From Bacillus subtilis subsp. subtilis (GTDB lineage Bacteria > Pseudomonadota > Gammaproteobacteria > Xanthomonadales > Xanthomonadaceae): 64,000 nucleotides of DNA. Numbering within the stretch: the first letter of the stretch is position 1; every line of letters starts with the position of its first letter. Positions 40,829 through 49,570 of this stretch are shown here, one piece after another. Both the position numbers and the translations under genes were made by a program. Location: NCBI GenBank assembly GCA_021733645.1, contig JAHREJ010000003.1, positions 1 through 64,000 on the forward strand, written 5' to 3'. The notes under the pieces are model-generated. The model saw only the letters and a program-made list of their open reading frames with translations. It did no database searches and was not told the DNA's origin.

Positions 40829-41680
40829 ATGGATGATCAGCAGTGGTACGAGCGCATTCTCCGTTCCATCGATGACCCAGCGCTGGGGTTGCCCGGTTTC
40901 CCGTCGGTCTACCAGCAGGAAGTGTTCGTCGGCAAATCCAACGAAGTCGCACTGGCCGAGGCATTTACGTTCTACAAGATCGTGAAGGCTGGCAGCTATC
41001 CGCTTCGGCGCAGCTCACGGGTCCTTGATTTCGGCGTGGGCTGGGGGCGCATCATCCGGTTCTTCCTCAATGACGTGGAGGTAGCCAACCTGCATGGTGT
41101 CGACGTGGACGATGCCATTCTGGATGTTGCCCGCTCCACCGGAGTACCCGGCAACCTGGGTCAGATCGGTCCCAACGCACGATTGGCTTACGAAGATGGC
41201 TACTTCGATGTCGTCTACGCATTCTCGGTGTTCTCGCACCTGTCCGAAGCGTCGGCTACCTTCTGGCTGGCCGAGCTGATGCGAGTGCTCAAGCCGGGCG
41301 GCACGCTGGTGATGACCACCACCACCGACCACTTCCTTGAACTGTGCCAGGCGTGTTCCTACAAAGAGAGCGGCCGCAACCAGTACGAAGAGGATTACGC
41401 CCGGATGTTCGCCGACCCGGCCGACGCCCGTCGCCGCTATGCGGCCGGCGAGCACGTTTACGCGGCCGTGGCCGGCAATGCAGACGTGCTGGAGGCGTCC
41501 AACTACGGCTGGGCAGCCATGCCGCCGGCCTTCGTGGAGCGGCAGATCGGGCACCTGGCCCAGTCGGTCGCCTTCGTGGATGATCCGGGGCTTCTGCCGC
41601 AGGGCTTCTTCACGGTGCGCAAGCACGCCTCGCTTGCACAGCGCATCGGGCACAAACTGCGCTCCCTGGCGCCGGCCTGA
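40829..41680 (+). CDS. Class I SAM-dependent methyltransferase
   Basis: The 283-residue methyltransferase has the SAM-binding motif VLDFGVGWGRIIRFF, the acidic loop GVDVDDAIL, the post-I motif YFDVVYAFSVFSHLSE and ELMRVLKPGGTLVMTT. The C-terminal part (about residues 175-283) has no recognised motif. It is in the O-antigen operon and probably methylates a sugar or glycan end. GGAGCTAGGAA precedes the ATG. Confidence 0.85.
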   Translation: MDDQQWYERILRSIDDPALGLPGFPSVYQQEVFVGKSNEVALAEAFTFYKIVKAGSYPLRRSSRVLDFGVGWGRIIRFFLNDVEVANLHGVDVDDAILDVARSTGVPGNLGQIGPNARLAYEDGYFDVVYAFSVFSHLSEASATFWLAELMRVLKPGGTLVMTTTTDHFLELCQACSYKESGRNQYEEDYARMFADPADARRRYAAGEHVYAAVAGNADVLEASNYGWAAMPPAFVERQIGHLAQSVAFVDDPGLLPQGFFTVRKHASLAQRIGHKLRSLAPA

Positions 41681-41724
41681 CCCGGACGCCCTTCCGTACA
41701 CCGCCGGACAACAGCAGGGTATCC

Positions 41725-44091
41725 ATGGATAACGGCAGAGAAAACACCGACGACGCGTCGACCACGCGGTGGGGCTGGATCGCGACGGCATTGGCCGGCG
41801 TGCTGACGGTGCTGATGTTGACGCCGTTCAACCCGGTGATGCCGATTGCCGGGGTGGATGGGTCCTGGGCCTATGCGATGAATGTCGCTACCGCCGAGCA
41901 CCTCCGGTTCGGCAAGGACATCATTTTCACGTTCGGCCCCTGGGCGTCGGTTTATACCCGCGCTTATCACCCGGCCACCGACGGGTTGATGATGGGCGGT
42001 TCGTTGTTGATGGCGGTCGCGTTCTTCATGGGCCTTCTGGCCACTGTGGTGCCGCGCCGGCGTCCGTTGCTGCTGCTGGCGCCGCTGGTGCTTGCGCTGA
42101 TGTGGTCGCCGTGGTGGAACGGATGGCGTGATGCGGTGCTGCTGTTGGTGCCTTTGCTGCTGCCTTTCGTCGTCATGCGGGGGCTGGAGCGGGGCCGGCC
42201 GTTCGTCGTTACGGTATGCATGCTTGCTGCTGCCAGCGCGATGCTGCCTTTGGTCAAAGGCAACATCAGCCTGATGGTGGCGGTGGCGACACTGATCGCA
42301 TTGGCGCTGAGCTGGCGATCGTCTCCGCGGATCGCCATCACCATCATCGTCGTACAGCTGCTTGCAATAACGGCGGCCTGGTCGATCGCCGGCCAGCAGC
42401 TGGTCGATTTGCCTGGCTATTTCCTGGCACAGGCACCCATCATTTCCGGATACACCGACGCCATGTCGGTGGGCGGCCGATGGTTCGGGCTGGCTGTCTT
42501 CACCGTCATGGGCGCCGGGCTGCTTGGCATCGCGGCGCTGTGTGGGCGACGTCGCCACTGGTACATACCGGTGCTGGTCGCGGTGTACCTGTTCATCACC
42601 TTCAAATCCGGCTTTGTCCGCCAGGACGAGCATCACGCGCTGGTGTCTGCCGCTGCCCTGGCCTGGGTCGGGCTGGTGCTCCTGATCGGCCCGCGCAGTG
42701 GCGATGGTCGAGGCGTGGTCGCTTTCGCCGGCGGCCTGCTGGGCTGGGGGCTGATCACCAGCGCGTGCGTGTCGCTGGCCCCGGACGCTTCCATGGTCCG
42801 GCTGGCCGAAGCGGTGTACACCCCTGTGCAGGGCGCCTGGTGGCGGTTGACGCAACCCGAGGCGCTGCCAACGAAGTTCCACAAGCAGGTGGAACTGATC
42901 GGTAGCCGGCCCCCGTTTGCCGGGTACACCGGTGCTGCGGATGTCTATCCCTGGGACCTCGCACCGCTGCTTGCCGCCGGCGCCGACTGGAAGCCGCGTC
43001 CGATCCTGCAAAGCTATTCGGCGTTCACGCCGGCGCTGGTCTCCGCCAACGCGGCGCACCTGGCGCGCAATCCCCCGGCGCGGGTTTACTTCAACACCTA
43101 CCCGATCGACAACCGTTATCCGTCCACTGAAGATGGCGCCAGCTGGCTGTCACTGCTGGGAAGCTATACGCCGGTCAAGCTGGACGGTGACTATGCGGTG
43201 CTGGCGCGTACCGATCCGGCCAGGCCAGCCCTGGTGCCCAACGCGCCAGTCAAGGTGAATGCCGTGCTGGGCCAGGAATTTGCCGTGGTGGGCTGGGACC
43301 GGCCGGTATGGGTGACGATGGACATCCGGCCCACCGTCGCCGGGAGGGTGTTCTCCATACTGTTCAAGGCGCCCAAGCTCTCGTTGCGAGTGCGTTACGA
43401 GGACAACACCACCGCTGATTTCCGCCTGATCGCAGGCATGGTCAAGACCGGTTTCCTGCTGTCGCCCACCGTCGTCGACGCTAGTGATTTCATCGCGTTG
43501 GGTTCAAGCCACCGCCAGGACCTGCTGGGAAAACGCAAGGTCGTGGCGATTGGCGTGGTCGGCGAAAGTGGCACGCGGTTCCTGTGGAATCTTGACTATG
43601 CGGTCACCTTCGCCGGCTTGGATATTCCCGTATCGGCAGCAGCGGATGCGGCCCTTGCCGGCCCGTGGAAGCAGAGCGCCGTGCCGGCCGATTACCCGGC
43701 GGGCGGAGACTGCAACATCGATGACGTCGATGGTCGCCCGGCGACCACCGCCGCCATGGACGTGGCCGACGGCACCGTGATGATCCGCGGGTGGGCCGCC
43801 ATTGATGGCCGCAAGGGCATGCCGAACCGGGAAACGGCCCTGTTGGTCACCGGGCGTGACTTGGCGACCTATCGGTTGCCGACGCACCGCGTGCCGCGGC
43901 CCGACGTAGCCGGGCACTTCAAGCAGTCCGCGCTGGAATATGCGGGGTTTGAGGCCTACGTGGACGTGCGCAGGCTGCCGCCCGATGCCCAGGTCAGGGT
44001 GGTCCAGCGTGACGGGACGAGGGACCTGCTGTGCAGCCCGGTGATGCTGACCCTGCACCGCAGCACGGACGCCGGCGGGGCCATCCGCTAG
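41725..44091 (+). CDS. Large multi-pass membrane protein with C-terminal domain, possible GT-C glycosyltransferase
   Basis: I do not recognise the family with confidence. The 788-residue protein starts with a short cytoplasmic tail and TM1 at about residues 17-36. A first external loop has an acidic motif (AGVDGSWAYAMN, D45; GKDIIFTFGPWASVY, D65). About nine more helices follow to near residue 375, and then a soluble, largely beta-type C-terminal half of some 400 residues. An acidic residue in the first external loop and a large extracytoplasmic tail are features of GT-C enzymes, which use polyprenyl-phosphate sugars. It ends the + strand O-antigen operon and overlaps the stop of the convergent SGNH gene. 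Confidence 0.6.
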   Translation: MDNGRENTDDASTTRWGWIATALAGVLTVLMLTPFNPVMPIAGVDGSWAYAMNVATAEHLRFGKDIIFTFGPWASVYTRAYHPATDGLMMGGSLLMAVAFFMGLLATVVPRRRPLLLLAPLVLALMWSPWWNGWRDAVLLLVPLLLPFVVMRGLERGRPFVVTVCMLAAASAMLPLVKGNISLMVAVATLIALALSWRSSPRIAITIIVVQLLAITAAWSIAGQQLVDLPGYFLAQAPIISGYTDAMSVGGRWFGLAVFTVMGAGLLGIAALCGRRRHWYIPVLVAVYLFITFKSGFVRQDEHHALVSAAALAWVGLVLLIGPRSGDGRGVVAFAGGLLGWGLITSACVSLAPDASMVRLAEAVYTPVQGAWWRLTQPEALPTKFHKQVELIGSRPPFAGYTGAADVYPWDLAPLLAAGADWKPRPILQSYSAFTPALVSANAAHLARNPPARVYFNTYPIDNRYPSTEDGASWLSLLGSYTPVKLDGDYAVLARTDPARPALVPNAPVKVNAVLGQEFAVVGWDRPVWVTMDIRPTVAGRVFSILFKAPKLSLRVRYEDNTTADFRLIAGMVKTGFLLSPTVVDASDFIALGSSHRQDLLGKRKVVAIGVVGESGTRFLWNLDYAVTFAGLDIPVSAAADAALAGPWKQSAVPADYPAGGDCNIDDVDGRPATTAAMDVADGTVMIRGWAAIDGRKGMPNRETALLVTGRDLATYRLPTHRVPRPDVAGHFKQSALEYAGFEAYVDVRRLPPDAQVRVVQRDGTRDLLCSPVMLTLHRSTDAGGAIR

Positions 44092-44831
44092 CGCGCTGCG
44101 CCAGCCGGCAGGAACAAGGGCATCAGTCGCGCCAGCACGAGTTCGTGCCCGGCGCGATTGGGATGATTGAACTGGGCCATCAACGCGGCCCGGTCGCCGG
44201 TGAATGCCTCAAACTCGGCCAGGCTGTCGGCGACCGGCGCCTCGGTGCTGGCGCCCACGCGTCGGATCATGGCGGCCTGCTCGCCGAGCGGATCACCGGG
44301 GCGTTGCGGGTCGACCTGCGCGTCCCAGGTGGGAGTGAGCAGCACCGGACAGGCCCCCGCGGCGCGCGCGGCATCGACCAGGGCCGTCAGGTTGCGCGCC
44401 GATTCCTCCAGCGGCAGGGCGCGGTCGTTGAGGCCGTAGTCGATCAATACCACGCGGGGGTGATGATCCAGCGCGTCGTGCTGGAACCTGGCCACGCCCT
44501 GGGTCGAGTTCTCTCCCCCCACCGCGGCGGTAATGACATTGAGCACCGCGTGGGGATAGGCCTGTATCAACGCGTCTTCCAGCAACCGGGGGTAGGCGTC
44601 GCGCTTGTGCACCGTAGGGGTGACGCCGAAGCCGGCAGGAACGCTGTGGCCGAACGCCACGATGTTGACCACCCGATTGGCAGGCCATTCCACCTGAAGA
44701 TCGTGCATGACACTGGCCAGGCATTGCGCGCCGCGCGGCGCAGCGGCAACCGGTGGCGCTGCGGTGGTCAGCGCAGGCTGCCTGCAACCGGAGACCAGTG
44801 CGAGTGCAAGCAGGGCAATGGCGGGGCGCAT
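44088..44831 (-). CDS. SGNH/GDSL-type hydrolase lipoprotein
   Basis: The 247-residue protein has a lipobox (LALVSGC) and SGNH blocks: I as AFGHSVPAGFGV (GHS in place of GDS), II as GGENS, III as GLNDRAL and V as HPNRAGHELV. It probably acts as an esterase or deacetylase on envelope glycan in the periplasm. It starts at 44831, where TGATG joins it to the upstream membrane-protein gene. Its TAG stop overlaps the TAG of the convergent + strand gene in one CTAG tetranucleotide. Confidence 0.8.
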   Translation of the reverse strand: MRPAIALLALALVSGCRQPALTTAAPPVAAAPRGAQCLASVMHDLQVEWPANRVVNIVAFGHSVPAGFGVTPTVHKRDAYPRLLEDALIQAYPHAVLNVITAAVGGENSTQGVARFQHDALDHHPRVVLIDYGLNDRALPLEESARNLTALVDAARAAGACPVLLTPTWDAQVDPQRPGDPLGEQAAMIRRVGASTEAPVADSLAEFEAFTGDRAALMAQFNHPNRAGHELVLARLMPLFLPAGAAR

Positions 44832-46147
44832 CACGGTTTCACCTCGTTGGCGGGTGTTTCAACGGTCGTGCCCCATCCCGGGGGGTTCACCGGCACCGTG
44901 TGCGGCCCCGGCAAAGACAACTGCCTGGCATGGTCGCGCCAGGTGAAATCGACGAAGGCGCCGCGGCGCATGTACTGTGGGTTGGTGACGGCAATCAGGC
45001 ACAGCAGTGCCGCAGTCGTCACGCTGGCATTGAAGCGGCTGCGGTCGCTCATGGCAGAGAGGGCGAGCCATACCGTCCACCACCACACCACTTTGACCAC
45101 ATAGAAGTAGCGGTCTGCAGCGGCCAATGCGTACAGCGGCGAGGCGTCACTCATGCGAGCAACCGGCGCAAACACCTCGATCGCCGCGAATGCGACGAAG
45201 CCCAGGACGATCAATCGGGCGCGCCCGTCGATCTGCCTGCAAAACACCAGCGTGCCAAGGATCACCGCGTACACCAGCATCCAGGCGGTACCGGTGAGGA
45301 AGTCGCTGCCGAAGGTGTGGATGGGCACCAGCTCGGTGAAGGTGAGCTTGAGCGTGGCCAGCATGCCATGCTGGATACCGCTCTCTGCAGGAGGATGGGT
45401 CAGCAGCACGCCGGTCTGCACGGCTGCACCCAGTGCCAGCGCCGACAGCGCGGGCCAGTCGCGGTTGCCGACGAGGTCGCGCAGCGCACCGCTGAAGGGG
45501 TCCAGGCCGGTGCGGCGGGCGAGCCAGCTGGCGGCCAGCATGCCAATGACCACCAGCAGCAACAGGATCGAGAAGGGGCCGGTCAGGGCAATGATCAGGA
45601 TGCCCAGCGCACGCAGCCCTGTCATGCGCGGCGTCGCCCGCGCTTCGGCCGGTGCCAGGCAGTAGGCGGCCAGGGTGAACTGCAGGAACCACTGCGCGTT
45701 GGTGATCGTGCCGAAGATCTCACCGCTGGTGGGCACGGCAAGGAAGGACAGCGCGACGATCCAGGCAGGTATATACGTGCGCAGCCGCCGGCAGGTCAAG
45801 GCGATCGCCAAGGCGCCAAGGAGGATGGCGCATGCGTTGTAGATCAAGGGCGCCTTGATGGGGGGCAGCCAGGAAGCAATCCACGCAACCACGCGGGGGA
45901 TGGTGTGCAGGTACCCGGCGTACGGGCTGAACAGCTGTGGCAGCGCCTGGCCGAACTGGTCCTTGAAGAACACCGTGGCATCTTCGGCCCAGAACTGCGG
46001 GTTGCTGAGTGCGTCGTTGCTCTTGTAGGCCAGCACGAACAGGATGACCAGGAAGAATCCGATGCGCTCCTTGAGCGTCTGCAACTGCGGGTCGGTGGTC
46101 GGATTGGAGGGGTGGGTCATCTGCGCTTGTACCTGTTGTGCCTTCAC
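44831..46147 (-). CDS. Multi-pass membrane protein, candidate polyprenyl-phosphate-sugar transferase (GT-C-like)
   Basis: The 438-residue protein has about ten membrane helices. After TM1 (FFLVILFVLAYKS) comes an external loop with an acidic pair in FWAEDATVFFKDQFGQAL, a position where GT-C glycosyltransferases have catalytic Asp/Glu. I do not recognise a named family. It is followed by SGNH hydrolase and preceded by GtrA, and lies in the operon with ubiA/dprE1/dprE2 homologues. I therefore propose it as the enzyme that transfers the lipid-linked pentose outside the membrane. The GTG at 46147 overlaps the gtrA stop; an internal ATG at 46120 is an alternative start. Confidence 0.6.
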   Translation of the reverse strand: MKAQQVQAQMTHPSNPTTDPQLQTLKERIGFFLVILFVLAYKSNDALSNPQFWAEDATVFFKDQFGQALPQLFSPYAGYLHTIPRVVAWIASWLPPIKAPLIYNACAILLGALAIALTCRRLRTYIPAWIVALSFLAVPTSGEIFGTITNAQWFLQFTLAAYCLAPAEARATPRMTGLRALGILIIALTGPFSILLLLVVIGMLAASWLARRTGLDPFSGALRDLVGNRDWPALSALALGAAVQTGVLLTHPPAESGIQHGMLATLKLTFTELVPIHTFGSDFLTGTAWMLVYAVILGTLVFCRQIDGRARLIVLGFVAFAAIEVFAPVARMSDASPLYALAAADRYFYVVKVVWWWTVWLALSAMSDRSRFNASVTTAALLCLIAVTNPQYMRRGAFVDFTWRDHARQLSLPGPHTVPVNPPGWGTTVETPANEVKP

Positions 46148-46560
46148 GGTTCGCGGCGCGATGCAAATGAGAACCGCTTGTGCCCGATGTAGCTGGTGAT
46201 GACCGGCACAGCCACGCCGATGGCGTGCGCGATCGTTTCATTGTGGAAGTCCACGCCCATGGCCGGCAACAGCCAGCGCGCGAACAGTAGGCTGATCAGG
46301 ACCGTCTGCACGGCCGCGGCCAGGTTGATCGCGATGAACCACAGCACCTGGTGATGCAGACGGTTGCCGGCATCGCTGAACACGAACAGCTTGTTGAGCG
46401 TGAAGGCGGTGATCATGCCCAGGCAATACGCACCGAAAATGGCCGGTACATACGCCAGCCATTGGCTCAGCAGGATGCGCGAGCCGAAGTTGACCGCGGC
46501 GGCAAGGCCGCCAGCCAATAGAAACAGCACGAATTGGCGCGACGGAGCCGTAGCGTTCAC
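46144..46560 (-). CDS. GtrA family membrane protein (polyprenyl-phosphate sugar flippase)
   Basis: The 138-residue protein has four membrane helices and GtrA signatures: FLLAGGLAAAVNFGSRILLS, YCLGMITAFTLNKLFVFSD, and YIGHKRFSF at the C-terminus. GtrA proteins are thought to flip polyprenyl-phosphate-linked sugars to the periplasm. It starts with GTG overlapping the stop of the upstream FAD enzyme gene (GTGA). Position between the DprE-type enzymes and the GT-C-like gene fits flipping of polyprenyl-phospho-arabinose (inference). Confidence 0.88.
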   Translation of the reverse strand: MNATAPSRQFVLFLLAGGLAAAVNFGSRILLSQWLAYVPAIFGAYCLGMITAFTLNKLFVFSDAGNRLHHQVLWFIAINLAAAVQTVLISLLFARWLLPAMGVDFHNETIAHAIGVAVPVITSYIGHKRFSFASRREP

Positions 46561-47864
46561 TGGCTGCCTGCCGCCGAGGCTGCCAACCGCGCCAATATCT
46601 GGCCCACAGCGATGCTCTCGTTGATCGAGCGGTCTTCCGGGTAGTAATACGCGGTATCGGCCATGAAGAACCCCTGCAGCGGCGACTGCATCGGTGGCAA
46701 CCTGTCCTGGAAGCCGGGCGGACAGATGGTCTGCGCGTACTCATAGCGATGGCAATGGGTGGCGCGGATCCACTCGGGCTTGAAGGCCGGGTTGATCATC
46801 GGCAGGTAGCTGATCACCTCGTCGATGAGCTGCTGGTTGCTCCACTGCCACTTGGGATGGGTCTTGGGCATGTAGTACGGCGCGTACACGATGTGCTCGC
46901 CAGGGCCCTTGCAAGGGTTGAGGTTGCTGTACTCGATCAGGCCCGGAATGCTGATGCGCTCGTCGCTGATGTTCATCCAGAAGTTTTCGCTGACTGGCTG
47001 GGACAGCTTCAGGATCACGCAGGCCACCGGAATATTGTCGATGGCCGCAACCTTGTCGGCGTACTCCTTCGGCAGGCTCGGGACAAGCTTGGGTACATAC
47101 TGGATCGGGGCCGTGGACACCACGCTGTCGTAGGCAGTATGCGCTTGCGGCGTGCGGATGCCGGTGACCTTGCCGCCTTCGGAGGTGACTTCCTCGATCG
47201 GCTGGCCCAGCAGGATGGTGCCGCCCAGGCGGCGCACTTCGGCGGCCATGCGCTCAAGCAGTACTGCCGAGCCACCTTCCAGGTAGCCCATGCTTTCGTT
47301 GAAAAGATTGCGCCGCGACAGCGCCACGCGCTTGATGCGCGTGCCTATCCAGGACGCCGACAGGTCGTTCTGGTACTCGAAGAACTTCAGCGCGAACGCC
47401 TTCTCCCACATAACCTTGTAGGCTTTTGGTCCGATCCACCGCGTGATCCAGTCGCGCGCGTTTTCCTTGTCCAGCGCGGTCCAATCCTGGATACCCTTGG
47501 TGTGCATCACATGCAGCGCGTAGCGCACCTTGTCGACCAGGCCCAGGTGCGGGAAGCCGAGCAAGGCAAACGGGGTACCCCATTTGTGCAGCTTGCCCTG
47601 GTAGTAATAACCCATCTTGGTGTCTGTCCAGTGCAGGCGGTCGGACAGCTGCATCTCGTCGAGTAGTTTGAACAACGGATAGTCGGTCTTGCAGATGAAA
47701 TGGTAGTAGCGCTCGATACGCAGGCCATCGAAATCGAAATCGGCCGACATGCCGCCAATGCGGTCGTCGCGCTCGTAGACGTCGACGCGGTGGCCCTGCT
47801 TGAGCAGCTCCAGCGCTGCCATGAGGCCCATGGGGCCGCTGCCGATGATGGCGAATGTACTCAT
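46557..47864 (-). CDS. NAD(P)/FAD-dependent amine-oxidase-fold oxidoreductase
   Basis: The 435-residue protein has a Rossmann FAD-binding start (AIIGSGPMGLMAALELLKQGHRVDVYERDDRIGGM) and a C-terminal FAD region (FFMADTAYYYPEDRSINESIAVGQILA). The family includes protoporphyrinogen oxidase and UDP-galactopyranose mutase-like enzymes. It keeps RYYHFICKTDYPLFKLL, as in the glycan-cluster subgroup. The substrate is not known. It is in the - strand glycan operon, 4 bases overlapping gtrA and 29 bases after the epimerase gene. Confidence 0.75.
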   Translation of the reverse strand: MSTFAIIGSGPMGLMAALELLKQGHRVDVYERDDRIGGMSADFDFDGLRIERYYHFICKTDYPLFKLLDEMQLSDRLHWTDTKMGYYYQGKLHKWGTPFALLGFPHLGLVDKVRYALHVMHTKGIQDWTALDKENARDWITRWIGPKAYKVMWEKAFALKFFEYQNDLSASWIGTRIKRVALSRRNLFNESMGYLEGGSAVLLERMAAEVRRLGGTILLGQPIEEVTSEGGKVTGIRTPQAHTAYDSVVSTAPIQYVPKLVPSLPKEYADKVAAIDNIPVACVILKLSQPVSENFWMNISDERISIPGLIEYSNLNPCKGPGEHIVYAPYYMPKTHPKWQWSNQQLIDEVISYLPMINPAFKPEWIRATHCHRYEYAQTICPPGFQDRLPPMQSPLQGFFMADTAYYYPEDRSINESIAVGQILARLAASAAGSQ

Positions 47865-47893
47865 TGAAGTGGGGTTCCGTCTGATCTGTCTGT

Positions 47894-48838
47894 TCAGCGC
47901 TGCAGCACGATATGGCTGTAGCGCGGGTCGGTATAGCTTTCGCGGATGGCGTCTTCGAACGGCGTCTGGCGCACGCCGAACACCGCTTCGGTATCCACGC
48001 CTTTGAAGTCATCGCCGGCGCTGAGCGCTTTGAGCTGGTCGGCGGTGAACGGCGGCTTGCTGCTGAACAGCGAGTAGGTGCGCAGCAGGAACGCGAAGAA
48101 GCCCATCGGGATATGCACGATCACCGTGTGCAGGTTCTTGACCCGCTTGATGGTCCGGATGATGTCCACGTAATCCACGCGGGTGTCGCCGACGATGTCG
48201 AACACGGTGCCATTGGGCTCGGTTTCGATGCACTTGGCGATGCAGCGGCAGAAGTCGCGCTCGTACAGGGGCTGCCGCATGAAGCGGCCATCGCCTGGAA
48301 TCGGAAACACCGGCGTACGCGCCATGAACCGCGACAACCAGCCCAGGTGCTTGGGGTCGAACCAGCCGAACATCAGCGTCGGGCGCAGCACGCAATGGCG
48401 ATGGCCGCTGGCCACCACCATTTCTTCCTGCACGCGCTTGGTGTTGGTGTAGTCGTCCTTGGCCACCGAATTCACTACCGATGAACTGATATGCACCATG
48501 TAAGGCACGGCGGCCGCTTTGCAGGCAGCCAGCACGTGGGCAGTGGCGGTCTGGTTGTTGCGAACGAACAGTTCGGTGGTTTTGCCGGTGATCTGCGCAT
48601 GCAACTGCACTACCAACCGCGCGCCCTGGAACGCCTCGGCCCAGGTGCCCGGTTCGGCCAGGTCGGCATGGATCGTGGTCACGTCCGGATGCAGCTGGCG
48701 CAGGATATCCAGGTTGTGCGCGTGCTTGTCGATGGCCACCAGCTGGGTATAACCCTGCTGCTTCATCTCGACGATGAGGTTCTGCCCCACCAGGCCTGCG
48801 GCGCCGGTCAGGACGATCTTGTCATTCTTCTGTGCCAT
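47894..48838 (-). CDS. NAD-dependent epimerase/dehydratase
   Basis: The 314-residue extended short-chain dehydrogenase has nucleotide-binding motif GAAGLVGQNLI and catalytic YTNTK (YxxxK) with HISSSVV upstream. An insertion has LRPTLMFGWFDPKHLGW, and the C-terminal region contains hydrophobic stretches (FFAFLLRTYSLF) near residue 255. It probably modifies a sugar or polyprenyl-linked sugar; the substrate is unknown. It is 31 bases after the methyltransferase gene in the same operon. Confidence 0.78.
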   Translation of the reverse strand: MAQKNDKIVLTGAAGLVGQNLIVEMKQQGYTQLVAIDKHAHNLDILRQLHPDVTTIHADLAEPGTWAEAFQGARLVVQLHAQITGKTTELFVRNNQTATAHVLAACKAAAVPYMVHISSSVVNSVAKDDYTNTKRVQEEMVVASGHRHCVLRPTLMFGWFDPKHLGWLSRFMARTPVFPIPGDGRFMRQPLYERDFCRCIAKCIETEPNGTVFDIVGDTRVDYVDIIRTIKRVKNLHTVIVHIPMGFFAFLLRTYSLFSSKPPFTADQLKALSAGDDFKGVDTEAVFGVRQTPFEDAIRESYTDPRYSHIVLQR

Positions 48839-48869
48839 GGATGGACTCGAAAATGGAAGGAATATCTGC

Positions 48870-49541
48870 TCAGCCAGGCTTGTAGGCCACGACCAGGGCC
48901 TGCTTGCCCAGGATGCGCCAGGCCAGCGGGATGCGCAGGTAAAGTGACACCAGCCACGGTGCCTGCGGCAGTCGACTTTTGGTGGTGTATGGCAGGAACC
49001 TGGGAATGACCACCCTGGGTTCCAGGCCGGCCATGAGGACGCCTTCCACCAGGCTGCGGTCGCTCAATGCGGTGTGGTGGTCGAAGTAGTCCCAGTACTC
49101 GTCGTACAGGAACCGGATGTTGGGTTGCAGGATGATCGCCCGGCCACCGGGTTTGAGCATCCGCGCACTTTCGCGCAGGGTCTGCAATACCAGGTCCTTG
49201 CTGGGCAGATGCTCCAGGAAGTTGCTCATGAACACGGCATCGACGCTGGCGCTGGGAATGGAACTAACCGCGGTGCAGGACTCATTGATGATGCGGACCC
49301 CGTTGGCGGCGAATCGGCGGATGTCCGGATTCAGATCCACCGCGATCTTCTCGCCGGCGGGGATGTTGTTGATGAACTCACAGTACCCGGCACCGATGTC
49401 CACCACGGTGTCGCCCGGCGCGACGAACCGGCTGAAATACTGGGTACACAGCACCTGCCAGATCCGGTTCTTGCTGGCCAGTTCCTGCTCGGGAAAGCGG
49501 TGCTGATACAGCACATCCAGATCACGGTCGATGTCGGGCAT
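48870..49541 (-). CDS. Class I SAM-dependent methyltransferase
   Basis: The 223-residue methyltransferase has SAM-binding TVVDIGAGYCEFINNI, DLNPDIRRF, ASVDAVFMSNFLEHLPSKDL and MLKPGGRAIILQPNIRFLYDEYWDYFDHHT. The last block is frequent in methyltransferases of glycan clusters. The start at 49541 (MPDIDRDLD) is preferred; a longer frame upstream has no conserved residues. It may methylate the pentose or its lipid carrier adduct (inference). Confidence 0.85.
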   Translation of the reverse strand: MPDIDRDLDVLYQHRFPEQELASKNRIWQVLCTQYFSRFVAPGDTVVDIGAGYCEFINNIPAGEKIAVDLNPDIRRFAANGVRIINESCTAVSSIPSASVDAVFMSNFLEHLPSKDLVLQTLRESARMLKPGGRAIILQPNIRFLYDEYWDYFDHHTALSDRSLVEGVLMAGLEPRVVIPRFLPYTTKSRLPQAPWLVSLYLRIPLAWRILGKQALVVAYKPG

Positions 49542-49570
49542 TGCGTGGCATCCTTTTTCTTCGCTCAGCG

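Noticed and set aside
33786..44091. JUMPstart/ops (RfaH) element ahead of the O-antigen operon
   Set aside because: The conserved GGCGGTAGCGTG core is absent upstream of wzm; a similar string near 5020 lies inside the MocR-type gene.
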